Shown piece after piece: positions 1 to 9,600 of a stretch of DNA of 25,864 nt; position 1 is the first letter of the stretch, and the number at the start of each line of letters is the position of its first letter. Under the pieces are notes generated by a model that saw only the letters and a list, made by a program, of their open reading frames with translations, made no database searches and had not been told where the DNA came from. Source of the DNA: Zelonia costaricensis (Eukaryota > Euglenozoa > Kinetoplastea > Trypanosomatida > Trypanosomatidae). The translations under genes were made by a program, and so were the position numbers. Location of the stretch: positions 1 through 25,864 of the forward strand of contig JASAOO010003157.1 in assembly GCA_030849075.1 (NCBI GenBank), written 5' to 3'.

Positions 1-456
1 CACTGCGCCACGGGTGGCCGTACACACGAGTGCGTGACGTACTGCGGCGAAAGAGAGACAGCGGGCCGGCCTACACAAGGAACCGCCGGCCCAGAGGATT
101 GAGCCTCCTCAAAACGCAACTCAAGCAAGCGGGAAGATGCGCCACTGTCGATCAGCGTCGAGCGAAAGGAAGGCGATCACTCTCTGCTGCCGTCATTGCA
201 GTGCGTCTGTGTGGCATCTTCGTTTTGCTTTCTTTCCTGGAACCAAAAGGGTTAGAGCATCGAGAAGGAAGACGAGGATCATCGACTGGTTGGTGTTGTG
301 TGTTGTTCTTGCATGCGCCTTGCAACGGGGCAGACGATTCCATCTTTTTTTTTGTCAGAATAGAATTGGCCGTTGTTGCCGCTCGCTGCACAGCCGCTGC
401 AGGGGACAAGGGACGCCGTCGGTGATGCATCCGACAGCGTGGCGATACACGCAAAT

Positions 457-525
457 ACACACACACAGACACAAACACACACACACACGCACACAGACAC
501 AGACACACACACACACACACACACA
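457..525. repeat. CA-rich microsatellite
   Basis: About 70 bp of (CA)n interrupted by G substitutions (CAGACA, CACGCA). It gives the run of Val-Cys or Thr-His codons in spurious frames. Confidence 0.95.
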
Positions 526-2257
526 TTTAGGCACATCTACACAAGCGAGCAGAAAACGCGGCGCAGAGCAAGAGGCTGAAACGGGTAGCGCGAAGGCGCC
601 GACGCTAATCACAGTTGGGTAAGAGAGAACACGGGAGAGAGGGGAGGGGGGGCGGGGCCGCCGTACCCCTCAACATGAAACAAGTGGGCATACCTGCAGC
701 GGCAGCAGCGACAGTGCCAAGACACAGACGGCCTCGTGGTGGGTGGCCCGGCGACAAAGAGGTCCGGCAAACGTTGTGTAAGGAGAGTACACAAGAGGCA
801 AAAAAAAAGGGGCAGCACAAGCCGTCTCGCGTGCGCCAGGCGGACCAAGACAAACACCAGACGTCCACACCGCCAGTGCACAGGCACACACATAAAAAGC
901 TCTGACAGGCACAGGTCCCAAAGACATCGAAGTGGAAGAAGGTGAACTATGAAGATGAGAGGGAGGAGGGCAGGAGATGGTGGCCGAGATCAACCGTCTG
1001 ACATGCCCAGAGACAATCGAATGGACAAGAAAGTGGCGGGGCCTGCACCCCTAAAGTACACTTCGCACGCACCCACACGCACGCACGCAGACACAACCTG
1101 CGTGGCTGCCTACGTACCTCTCCGTCACCAGACGCACAGGGGTGTTCCATAAAGGCGCCTAGCCACACCCTGGTCGATCAGTAACCTGCTGACACGAGTG
1201 CAGACCGCAAGCGGCACTTCAGCTTCCTCTTCAAGACGAGGGTGTTGACAGCAGTGACCAAGAAGATCGCCAAGAAGCGCGTGGTGGACCAGACAAGACC
1301 CCCGATGCACGCCTAGATCCCGCCCAAACCAGCAAACAAAAAAAAAACGGACGCGGCTGTACAGCATCCACGCACGGCAGCCTCCACACACACACACACA
1401 TACGCAGACAAGGACCGGTCAAACGAACCCACCCGACAAGGAAGGAAAGGTACAAGACCGTGGGGCAGTAGTCGAGGCACGAAGAAAATGGGGAAAGGAA
1501 AGGAGACAACTCGAGAGCGCCGCGTGTCTGCACTGCGGCGACGGCCGCCCACACGCTAAACACATGACACGCGGCTGGAAGGGTACATGACGTGCACGCG
1601 TACACAACCGCACGGAGACAACGAGAATGAAGGCGAGAACGAGAGACTACAAGGTGAAAGCACGGAGTAGCAAAACAAAATCAACGGAGATGAAGAGCAG
1701 CCCCGCACACACATCGAGCGTGCCTCAAAAGGAAAAAGAAGACGGAGGGGGGGTTCGGGGACACACATGGGGCAGTTGTGAGGGCGCACGTACGGCGGCC
1801 GAAAGGGAACGGGGGGGGGGGGGAAGAGGAGGACGAGGAGCCAGCGTGGTTCAGGAAGCGAAGCACGAGCACATAAAGGCAAAAAGTTGCAAAGGCAGTA
1901 ACTGACGTGTGAGCGAGAGACGTGGTGGAAAGAGAAAAAAAAAACGAGAGCGAAAGGAGAAAGGGGGTGGCGAAGGCAGACCAACGAGGGGGGCAGCGGC
2001 TCGCAGTGCAGCGCAGAGACAAGACAACACAGACAGCTGCCCTGCAGCGCAAATGTGCGGCACCGGGTACACACATGGAAGAGACGTCGTGTGCGGAGCG
2101 CGCCGGCCAACCCAACAATACAACAAACATGAGCAGACGAAAACTCCCGGAGACACACGCGGCAGAGAACACAGTGGACAAAAAAAAAAAAGAAACTGAT
2201 CAAGAACGGAGTGGCAAAAGGTGACGCGCAGCGAAAAAAAGGCGGTGTTTCTTGCTG

Positions 2258-2320
2258 ACACACACACACACACGCACACACACACACACACACAGGCACA
2301 GACAGGCACAGACAGGCACA
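2258..2320. repeat. (CA)n followed by a 10-bp minisatellite
   Basis: A (CA)n tract to about 2294 passes directly into about 2.6 copies of GGCACAGACA (2295-2320). Confidence 0.9.
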
Positions 2321-2707
2321 GCGCGAGAAGGGAGGGGGGGAGGGAGTCAGAGAGCCACCGGCAAGGAGGAAGCGGCGGGCGACTTTCCAAGCGAGACGGG
2401 GAACGGAGGGAAGGGAGTAGCTCGGCCGCTTCCACAGCGAGGCGAACGGCGAAGCACGGCAAGACGACGACGAGGAAGAGAGAGAAGGAAAGGAAGGAAA
2501 CGGGAGAAGAGGAATGACGGAGCAGGCCGCACTCAAAAACGCACGGAGACTGAGCGACGGCAGAAAGAAGAACAAGAGAAAGCACTCAGTAAGCTCTTGA
2601 GAAGACCGCCAAGCGCACAGAGGGCGCAGGTGAGGTGGCTAGAAACGGAGGGGGGAGCGGAAGTCGTTTTGGGACCGAGGTGAAGCAAAAGAAGGCACAA
2701 GAAGAAA

Positions 2708-2722
2708 CCTGCNAGGTCGACT
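2708..2722. other. Polylinker-like string containing an ambiguous base
   Basis: The sequence reads CCTGC, N, AGGTCGACT. Without the N it is identical to the PstI-SalI part of the common pUC polylinker. It is the only ambiguous base in the window and may mark an assembly or clone-end seam. It lies outside the coding sequence. Confidence 0.4.
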
Positions 2723-2977
2723 GTGTGCGCCGCCGACAAGTACGCTCACACTACGAAAAGAGAGCGCCGCCCCCTCCCGCCCCCCCCCCCGCGGCGTCTC
2801 GTGCTTCGCAACATGCGGTGCGCACAAGTGACCTCGCGGCCCTCCGCCTGGCTTAGTGCCGGTGAGAGAGAAAGACGGGACGTGAGGTGTGCCAGGCCTG
2901 GGGTCGGCAACGTATCCCCGTCACCCTCCCCACAATGCAGCCATGGGCAGAGGCACGCGCACTTTGACAGCCACACC

Positions 2978-5900
2978 TCACGCCTGATCACTCGCAAAGC
3001 TGAAATGGCGGACCTTGAGGGACTCGAGCAGCTTGCCGAGGGAGTCGAGGGAGACGGCGAGCTTGCGAATGCCCGCCTTGATGTCGCGCTGCTCCGCGCT
3101 GGAGGGACGGTTCGCACCGTTGAGCTCGTGCTGTGCCATTGCCATTCGATACTTGCTGCTGATGATGAGGCGGCGCGCCGATCCGTTCAGCGCGCGGCTG
3201 TGCAACTTCAAGGACACGGCGGACTGCGTGGTCAGCGTCGCGGCCGACTCCGCCTTGGTTGGGTCGACGCTGGAGAGCACAACGCTGAAGACCGGGCCGC
3301 CCAGCGCGGTGTCGAGGAGCGCCGTCGGCACGACGTTCGTGTTGCGCTCCAATGCCGCAGTCCACAGCCTGCGGCTCTCCTGCGCGCCGATGCAGGTGAG
3401 GCAGCTGAGGATGAGGTCGCTGTCGGCCGAGGGGCCGTTGTGTGCACGGAACGCCGTCGGTGCGTCCGTGTCGTCCTCGTCGTCCGAGGAGATGACCTCC
3501 CCGGCGTTTTCGCGTCGGAACACCGCCTCGGCCGGCTCGCCAAGCTGCTCATCCAGCGTCACCGCGCCAGGCTTGCGGTGCGTCAGGACACAGGTCACCA
3601 CCTCGAAGACGGACGCCTGCTCCTTTGCCAGCAGCTCGTTCTCCGGGTCCGCCGCCACCTCGTCGGCGAGGCGGGCCAAGAAGGCAGACGCGTTGGACTG
3701 TGCGGTGGTCAGTGCGGCGGTGAACTCCGCCTCGCCGCGCAGTGCACGGTACTCGACGCCGGAGAGGCGCTGGCCGTGAAGGACGCTGCTGTGCATCTTG
3801 AACGGCACGCTGGTCGGCTGGGACTGGAGCAGGTCCACCACCTCGAAGGTGGGCTGCGCCACCGCCGGGGTCTTGATGCCCCACTCCGCCGCCTGCCGCG
3901 CCGACGCCTTCTTCACGAGCGCGAAGGAGAAGGCCGCCTCGATCGTGGCGCTGCTGCTCCCGATTTGGCGGCTGTAGATGGCGTGCATCTTCTCCACCTT
4001 CGCCGCGATATTCATGAGCAGCCGCTGCTTCGCCAGCCACGCGGCGCTGTCGAAGGCGGAGACGACCTTTGCCAGCCCGGGCGCATCCACGCTCAGCACC
4101 GAGGCGCTGTAGCCGGCAACGAAGATGTCCACCACCTTGTCGAGCAGCCTCGACTCCACGTTCGTCGACCCGCGGCGGTGCGTGACGATCTCGTCCACGA
4201 GAAACTCTGCCGGCGCAGGCTGTGCGGGGTCCTGCACGCGCACCTTGCTGCCGAAGATGCGCACCGGGAACTTGGAGTCGTCGATCTGCTCCTCGCCGTC
4301 CTTGTTCACCACCTTGGCGCACCGCAGAGGGACCTCGTACAGGGCGACAGTGGGGCTTCGGTGCCACAGCTGCGTCGGCGCTTCGGAGGTTGCGCTGTTT
4401 GTTGTCCGCGCCGCCTCAGCCGGCGCTGCCGCTGCTGTTACTGGTGCTGGTGCTGCTGCCGACCGGGTCATGACACCCGGCCGTTGCGACCGTCCACCGT
4501 CGGCGAGCGGCTTGTCGGCCACCGAGGACTCGAGCAGCGCCAGCAGGTCGGTCGTGCTCGGCACCGGTGAGTGGGAGCGGTTGCTGATCGTGGCAGGGCT
4601 CGGCTGACTGCCCTTGGCGTTGTTCACGTTGCTCGCACTCGTCAAGTTCGGCGATGTGTGACTCACAGTCACGCTTGGAGGCGAGGCGACGACCGGAGGC
4701 GCCGGCTGGCGTGGTGGAGGCGGGCTTGGCCTCGCCTGCGACACGGGCGGCAGTGATGTGGACTTCGCCGAGGCCGGGGAGGTGAGCTTGACGGTAGACG
4801 CGGCGGCCTCCGGCACCGGCGCAGGTGCCTGAGGCGCTTCCTCGAGCACACGTGGCGCCATCTCGGTGGTGGGCTCGCGGAGCGTGTTCTGGCGGACAAC
4901 CTGGCGCTGCTGCAGCTCGCGGAGCCGCTGTTCCCGCACCTCTTGCTCGGCCGCTTCGCGTGCCTGCATTTCCTGCTGGAGCCGCAGTCGCTCCTCCTCC
5001 CGGGCCCGCATGCGAGTTGCCAACTCCGTCTCTGCCTTCCGGGCCTGCGCCTCCTCGGACAGTGGCGCCGCCGCCTTCACGAAGCTCGACCTCCGCGCAA
5101 GAATGCTCGTCGTCCGTGGAAGCGCAACGGTGCCCGCAGCGACATCAGCCTCGGCTGGCGCCTCCGCGGCAGCGGACGCTGCGGGGGCCGCTGCGGTAGC
5201 CTCTGCGGGGGCCGCTGCGGTAGCCTCTGCGTCCGGCGGTTTTGTCACCGCCTTCTTGAAGCTTGAGACACGTGTAAGGATGCTCTGCAAGCGCGGCAGG
5301 AGCGGGCTCACCCCTTGAGCCACCTGTGGGTCCGCCGGCGCCTGCGGAGGCGCCGTCTGTGGTGGCGCCGTCTGTGGCGGTGGCGTATCCGGCGGCGGCA
5401 GCTGCTGCTGCTGCATCTGCTGCTGCTGCGGGTGCACGTAGGGCGGCTGCATCAGCTGCATGTGCGGGGCACCACTGTTCATGGCCCCGTTGCCCATGGG
5501 GCCGCGGAGCGACTGCCGGCTCTGCAGACTCGGCTGCTGCTGCTGCATCTGCTGCTGCTGCTGCATCTGCTGCTGCTGCGGGTGCACGTAGGGCGGCTGC
5601 ATCAGCTGCATGTGCGGGGCACCACTGTTCATGGCCCCGTTGCCCATGGGGCCACGGAGCGACTGCCGGCTCTGCCGTCTCGGCTGCTGCTGCTGCTGCG
5701 GCATCTGCTGTGCCCCGTACATCGCCTGCATCTGAGGTGGCATGCCGCCTAGACGCTGCGGGGTCAGCGACACGAGGTACGCGAACTGCACCGGCGGGGC
5801 CATCGGACCGTGCGGCGTCATGACAAACGGCAGCTGCGGTAGACTGCGGAGGTGTGCCGCTTGCTGAGGTGTCATGCCCTCGCCGCCGCCACCGTTCATA

Positions 5901-6679
5901 ATCATGCCTGGAGGACACTGTTGTTGCTGCTGGGGTAGAGGCGGGCACGGCGCGTACGAAGGTCCCGCGTAGGGCTGCTGCGGCGGCGGCGGCTGCTGCT
6001 GTGGTGCAACGCTGGGGCCGTTGTCGCTCTCGCCGGTGCCGTCGCCGGCGACAAAACGGATTTGACTGGCGCGGCGTTGGAGCGAGGGACTCGGTGCACC
6101 GCCGTCGATGCCTTTGCTGGGACTGCGGACGGCGTCGTTGGCGCCGACCCCGTTCGCACCCTCACCGTAGCTGCGCGGGGCACCGCTCTCCTGCGCAGCG
6201 TACGGGGTCGTGTTGGGGTTGTAGCCGGGCTGCATGGCGTGCGGCTGCATTCCTGGGTATCCTTGCTGCCGCGGCGAGGCCGGCGCCGGCTGACGCTGGT
6301 GCGGGGCTTGCTGATACCCGCCCTCCTGCGGCATGGGTGGGTACGGTTGTTGGGGCGCGCGCACGAACTGCGAGGGCTGATGCTGCATTGGGTGCGGCGC
6401 CTGCTGCTGCTGCTGTGGCGGCGGGACTTCGTTGATACCCGAGTACGGAATGGGGCCGCTGCCGTTGCCATTCGGCGGGTACGACGGCCGGCGGACCGCC
6501 GCACCGGACTGGGACTGTCGGCGGCTGAGGTGATGACTGCTCTGGTTGCGCGTCACTTCGGCGTTGCGGGGGGCCATGGAGGGTTTGCACGGCATGTGGC
6601 CTCCATTGCCCTCATACACACTCTGCTTCCGCGTCGCTGCCTCCGGCTCCTCCACCTTGGTCGCCTTTCGTCGACCCAT
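2978..6679 (-). CDS. Large Q/P-rich protein with coiled coil and degenerate kinesin-motor-like C-terminal domain (1233 aa)
   Basis: I do not recognise this gene by name. Residues 1-460 are low-complexity (Gln, Pro, Met, Gly) with poly-Gln runs and a 50-residue duplication. R-x-x-S sites lie at S20, S56, S66 and S205. Two matching segments, SILTRVSSFKKA (466-477) and SILARRSSFVKA (525-536), follow. Residues about 541-605 are highly charged (E, R, Q) and look like a coiled coil. From about 778 to the end I see a kinesin-like order of elements: FLVDEIV, then DIFVAGYSASVLS (851-863) where motors have the GYNGTIFAYGQT region, DLLQ near 947-950, and ALGGPVFSVVLSSVDP (1125-1140) where motors have SLGGN and the following strand. 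The P-loop GQTxSGKT is replaced by SVDAPGLAK, and the SSRSH and DLAGSE switches are not visible, so ATPase activity is unlikely. An acidic patch lies near 1062-1072. The ATG at 6679 is the first minus-strand ATG for 454 nt; the stop is TGA. Microtubule association is inference. The gene is certain; the domain call is moderate. Confidence 0.95.
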   Translation of the reverse strand: MGRRKATKVEEPEAATRKQSVYEGNGGHMPCKPSMAPRNAEVTRNQSSHHLSRRQSQSGAAVRRPSYPPNGNGSGPIPYSGINEVPPPQQQQQAPHPMQHQPSQFVRAPQQPYPPMPQEGGYQQAPHQRQPAPASPRQQGYPGMQPHAMQPGYNPNTTPYAAQESGAPRSYGEGANGVGANDAVRSPSKGIDGGAPSPSLQRRASQIRFVAGDGTGESDNGPSVAPQQQPPPPQQPYAGPSYAPCPPLPQQQQQCPPGMIMNGGGGEGMTPQQAAHLRSLPQLPFVMTPHGPMAPPVQFAYLVSLTPQRLGGMPPQMQAMYGAQQMPQQQQQPRRQSRQSLRGPMGNGAMNSGAPHMQLMQPPYVHPQQQQMQQQQQMQQQQPSLQSRQSLRGPMGNGAMNSGAPHMQLMQPPYVHPQQQQMQQQQLPPPDTPPPQTAPPQTAPPQAPADPQVAQGVSPLLPRLQSILTRVSSFKKAVTKPPDAEATAAAPAEATAAAPAASAAAEAPAEADVAAGTVALPRTTSILARRSSFVKAAAPLSEEAQARKAETELATRMRAREEERLRLQQEMQAREAAEQEVREQRLRELQQRQVVRQNTLREPTTEMAPRVLEEAPQAPAPVPEAAASTVKLTSPASAKSTSLPPVSQARPSPPPPRQPAPPVVASPPSVTVSHTSPNLTSASNVNNAKGSQPSPATISNRSHSPVPSTTDLLALLESSVADKPLADGGRSQRPGVMTRSAAAPAPVTAAAAPAEAARTTNSATSEAPTQLWHRSPTVALYEVPLRCAKVVNKDGEEQIDDSKFPVRIFGSKVRVQDPAQPAPAEFLVDEIVTHRRGSTNVESRLLDKVVDIFVAGYSASVLSVDAPGLAKVVSAFDSAAWLAKQRLLMNIAAKVEKMHAIYSRQIGSSSATIEAAFSFALVKKASARQAAEWGIKTPAVAQPTFEVVDLLQSQPTSVPFKMHSSVLHGQRLSGVEYRALRGEAEFTAALTTAQSNASAFLARLADEVAADPENELLAKEQASVFEVVTCVLTHRKPGAVTLDEQLGEPAEAVFRRENAGEVISSDDEDDTDAPTAFRAHNGPSADSDLILSCLTCIGAQESRRLWTAALERNTNVVPTALLDTALGGPVFSVVLSSVDPTKAESAATLTTQSAVSLKLHSRALNGSARRLIISSKYRMAMAQHELNGANRPSSAEQRDIKAGIRKLAVSLDSLGKLLESLKVRHFSFASDQA
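5180..5227 (-). repeat. Perfect 24-bp tandem repeat encoding EATAAAPA x2
   Basis: Two identical 24-bp units (5180-5203 and 5204-5227) lie in frame in the large gene. They encode the Ala-rich octapeptide EATAAAPA twice, in the linker between the SILTRVSSF and SILARRSSF segments. Confidence 0.95.
5401..5675 (-). repeat. In-frame tandem duplication, 150-bp period, inside the large gene
   Basis: Positions 5401-5525 and 5551-5675 are identical over 125 bp except at 5504/5654 (G/A on the plus strand). That change is synonymous for Arg (CGC/CGT). The period is 150 bp, or 50 codons. Each copy encodes QSLRGPMGNGAMNSGAPHMQ and then LMQPPYVHP and a Gln run. The remaining 25 bp of each period is CTG/CAG-repeat DNA that has diverged, which fits slippage or unequal exchange through the Gln codons. 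Confidence 0.97.
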
Positions 6680-7004
6680 TTCTCTCCCACTCGCGGGTGT
6701 GTCTGTGTCCTAGGTTGCACAGATCGAAGCGAACACGTGACCAGCTGAGGTCGAGCGCGGGAGACGGCGCGGTGAGCCGCTGCACCGCTGCGCTGGACCT
6801 CGGCGCGGTAAAGGGCGAACCTACGAACCTCGGCGCGGCAATCCGTGCCTTCTGCCGCTGCCTCGTCACCAACACGGCACAACAGCCGGCCTACTCGACG
6901 GCACGGTGATGCCCACACACCCGTCTCACGGCGCGGCTTTCGAACCCGTCAACCCTGTCGCCGACGCGCCACCTCTGCAACACAGACCCAAGCACACGTG
7001 CGAG

Positions 7005-7055
7005 CTTGCCCAGAAGCGCACGCACGGCCGGTGGTACAGAGAGGGGGGGGGGAAG
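7005..7055 (-). promoter_or_regulatory. Candidate trans-splice acceptor for the large gene
   Basis: The minus strand has an 18-nt pyrimidine tract (7038-7055). The first AG after it is at 7005-7006, in the context GCAAG; a second, GTTGCAG, ends at 7005 minus 30 (6975-6976). Using the first AG gives a 325-nt 5' leader with no ATG before the start codon at 6679. The architecture is seen in the sequence; use of the site is inference. Confidence 0.45.
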
Positions 7056-7680
7056 TGACACGGGGGTGCCGTACAAGCCAAAAGGCAAAAAGAAAAAATA
7101 GAGTCAAGACAGAGTTCAAGCAGCACACGCGAACATAAAAGTAGGACGGGAGGTTCACGTGAGTGGGCCAATGGTTTAAAGAACAAATCACGATGAGTGT
7201 GGGGGACGGGAGAAGGGTGAGGAGAAGAAGAGGGCAAGAGAAAGAGGAAGGGAGGGAAATCCAGACCGCACCAGATTGATCCAAGCCAGCGTAACTGCAC
7301 AGAGGGGGGAGCGGGACCAAAGGGACAACGTGGGAGGGGGAAGGGGAAGGGGGGAGGGACACCACAACACGAAAGCTATCACGGTGTGCAAGTCGGAGAA
7401 GAAGAGAAAAAAAAAAGGAGGTGGTGTAGGGCGAATGCGAAACAGAAAAAGTGGGCGGAGTTTGTTCGGAGAACAGCGCACGTGAGGGAATGGGGGGAGA
7501 GGGCGGCGGAGGTGTGCCACAGACGGCGGCGTCACGACAGACGGCACCGACAACGCCACACGCAACGCTGGGGCTGGGAGACCAGAGTTGCTCCTGCTTC
7601 TCAGCTCAGACGTGGTCGGTGAGTGCGGGGGGTGGGGGAGGGGGGGGGGGGAAGGAGGAGCAGACGCACGTACAGGAAGG

Positions 7681-7710
7681 CTCTCTGTCTTTCCCTCCTC
7701 CGCACTTTAG
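7681..7710 (+). other. Plus-strand pyrimidine tract ending in TTTAG
   Basis: A pyrimidine-rich run at 7681-7702 (broken by single G residues) is followed by CACTTTAG. It looks like a splice acceptor on the strand opposite to the genes. No convincing plus-strand ORF follows. Confidence 0.35.
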
Positions 7711-8460
7711 CTACCTCTTGCAAAGGTGAATTCCGCGTGGCGCTCGTCGCGGTGGTGCGGAGTCGCGTCTCGCGGTGCGACCGCACACGGTTTAGTCGGC
7801 CGAAGAGAACACAAGGAGAAGAGAAGAGGAGCACGCACACAGAGATGGCGGCGTTCGCGTGAGCGACTTGTCGAGGAGAGTCGGGAACGGAGCGGGAAAG
7901 GCGCGAAGAGAGAACCAAGGGGACGGGCGGTGGGTGATGAAGGTGCCAACTCGTTTGGCGGCTACATGCGCGTGCGTCCCAACGTGACAGCGTACGTGTA
8001 AGTGTGTGAGGAGCGGGTGGGTAGGGGGAAGCTGGGTGAGAGCGCCGTTAACACGAGAAGAAGTGGTGATACACAAGGAAGGATGGAGACATGTGAAAGA
8101 GACATCGGCTTCGGCTGTTGTACATAATGAAGCAGGGGCTTGCGGGGGGAGGGGGAGGGAGAACGGCCGAGGTCGTCACTGCTGAAGGCTACCGACGCGC
8201 GCGCGGCCACGGCGTGTAGAGCAGGTCCGAGACGCGATCAGAGCGGGTCCAGTGCACGCAAGCCGGCGTGGCGCACGTGCCGCCTCCAGTACCGCCGTGC
8301 GTACTCGCATCAAACGCAGCGAGGCAAAGGGCGAAAGGACGTGCTTGTGTGTTTGCGGTTTTTGAGTTTTGTGCTCCCCTCGCACTCCGCCCTTTACATG
8401 TTTGCTTTTTCGTTTGGTCATTCTTTTCTTTGTTTGTTTCAAGAAGACGAAAACAAGCAC

Positions 8461-8520
8461 ACAAACATACACAAACACAAACACTCACACACTCAAACAC
8501 ACACACACACACACACACAC
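8461..8520. repeat. CA-rich microsatellite
   Basis: ACAAACAC-type degenerate repeats run into pure (CA)n up to 8520. Confidence 0.95.
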
Positions 8521-8568
8521 GCAGACGCGCACATCTTCCAAAGGGGTTCAATCCGCTACATGCGTGTG

Positions 8569-8594
8569 CCGCAGTCACTGGGTGAATGCTGCGG
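8569..8594. other. Bulged hairpin
   Basis: CCGCAG pairs with CTGCGG (6 bp). Inside it TCAC pairs with GTGA around a TGG loop, with a 3-nt ATG bulge on the 3' side (plus-strand reading). Confidence 0.5.
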
Positions 8595-8882
8595 GCGAGC
8601 GGGGAAACGAAGGGGCACGGAAGAGGCAAGAAACACAATTAGGACGGAAGGAGGAGTTGAGAAACTGCGGTTCGAGGGAGGTGCGTACATAGAGGGAGAC
8701 AGGGCCACAGAGAGATGGAGGCACCGGATGGAGCCCCTCACCAGCACGCGAGCAACACCGCTATAGAGCGCCACAAACAAACAAACACGAACGAGAGCGT
8801 GCGGCGGATGCACCTGCACCGCTCCAGCACATCGACGAGCGGGCCACCGCAGACGCCCGCTGATGCTCGTGAAGCCGTTGAA

Positions 8883-8924
8883 CCCCCCCCTCTCCTTCCT
8901 TCCTCTCTCTCTCTTGATATGCAG
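8883..8924 (+). other. 33-nt plus-strand polypyrimidine tract followed by GCAG
   Basis: Positions 8883-8915 are uninterrupted C/T, followed by GATATGCAG. This is acceptor-like on the antisense strand, with no supported gene downstream. Confidence 0.45.
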
Positions 8925-9553
8925 AGGACACGATTAGGTTTGGAGCAGCGGGAGAAAGGGGGAAAGGAAGGAAGGGGGGGGGGCAAGGTCGGCGGAGGTG
9001 AGGGCACAGCGACGCCAAGAGAGTCGATACACCTTTTTTTGTGGGGGAAGAGAGATGGTCGACACGACGGAGATGGCAAAAAAAAAAAAGAACGGGAAAC
9101 AAAGCGGGATGCAACGGGGGTGAGGGGTGAGCGGAAAAAAGCGTTCTCCTGTGTACAAGACGGGAAACAGAAGACGAGTAGCGGCGGGGCAGAAAAAAAA
9201 AAAACAGAACAAAGAGAGTCACGGAAGAGCACGGGGAAAGGAGCGGGGGAGAAGGGCACACAAGGACGGAGTTCAAGAGACGGTACGCGACTGCCAGTGT
9301 TCCACATGGCGAAGTGCGCGACACGCGCGCCAGCTTGTACACGCTAACACCCAAGAAAAGCCAAAAATCATACAACTGCACAAAGAAGTTACACGCACGC
9401 AAACACACACACACACACACAAACACGAGGGTGAAAGAAGAGCGAGTGGCCTTTCAAGTCCGATGCACAACAAAGAGAGAGTCGCCATGAAGACACACAC
9501 ACACACACACACGCCGCCATTGCGGTGACAGCAGCGCAACAGCAACCCGTCCA

Positions 9554-9600
9554 CTCTCCCCTTCCCTTCTCTCTCTCCTCTACCTTCCCAATCAACACAG
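9554..9600 (+). other. 28-nt plus-strand polypyrimidine tract followed by ACACAG
   Basis: Positions 9554-9581 are uninterrupted C/T. A second short run and AG at 9599-9600 follow. This too is acceptor-like and antisense to the gene array. Confidence 0.45.

Larger units (their letters stand above)
1..2977. other. Non-coding region downstream of the large gene
   Basis: I see no convincing gene. The stretch probably holds the 3' UTR of the large gene and the start of the next intergenic region. It contains CA-rich repeats at 457-525 and 2258-2320, a 13-G run at 1811-1823, and long purine-rich plus-strand blocks (about 1900-2520) that would be polypyrimidine tracts in the transcript. Open frames here translate to Phe/Ser/Cys/Pro-rich or Val-Cys repeats, as expected from this composition. 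Confidence 0.8.

Noticed and set aside
1556..2575. 339-codon minus-strand ORF rich in Phe/Ser/Pro/Leu/Cys
   Set aside because: It is a translation of polypyrimidine tracts and CA repeats, with no domain and a Val-Cys repeat from the microsatellite.
2723..4570. 615-codon plus-strand ORF with charged Leu/Arg-rich translation
   Set aside because: It lies antisense to the 1233-aa gene. Its composition is what the reverse complement of GC-rich codons gives, and it ends abruptly inside that gene.
8140..8766. 208-codon plus-strand ORF
   Set aside because: It runs through a CA microsatellite (Thr-His repeats) and shows no coding-like composition on either side.
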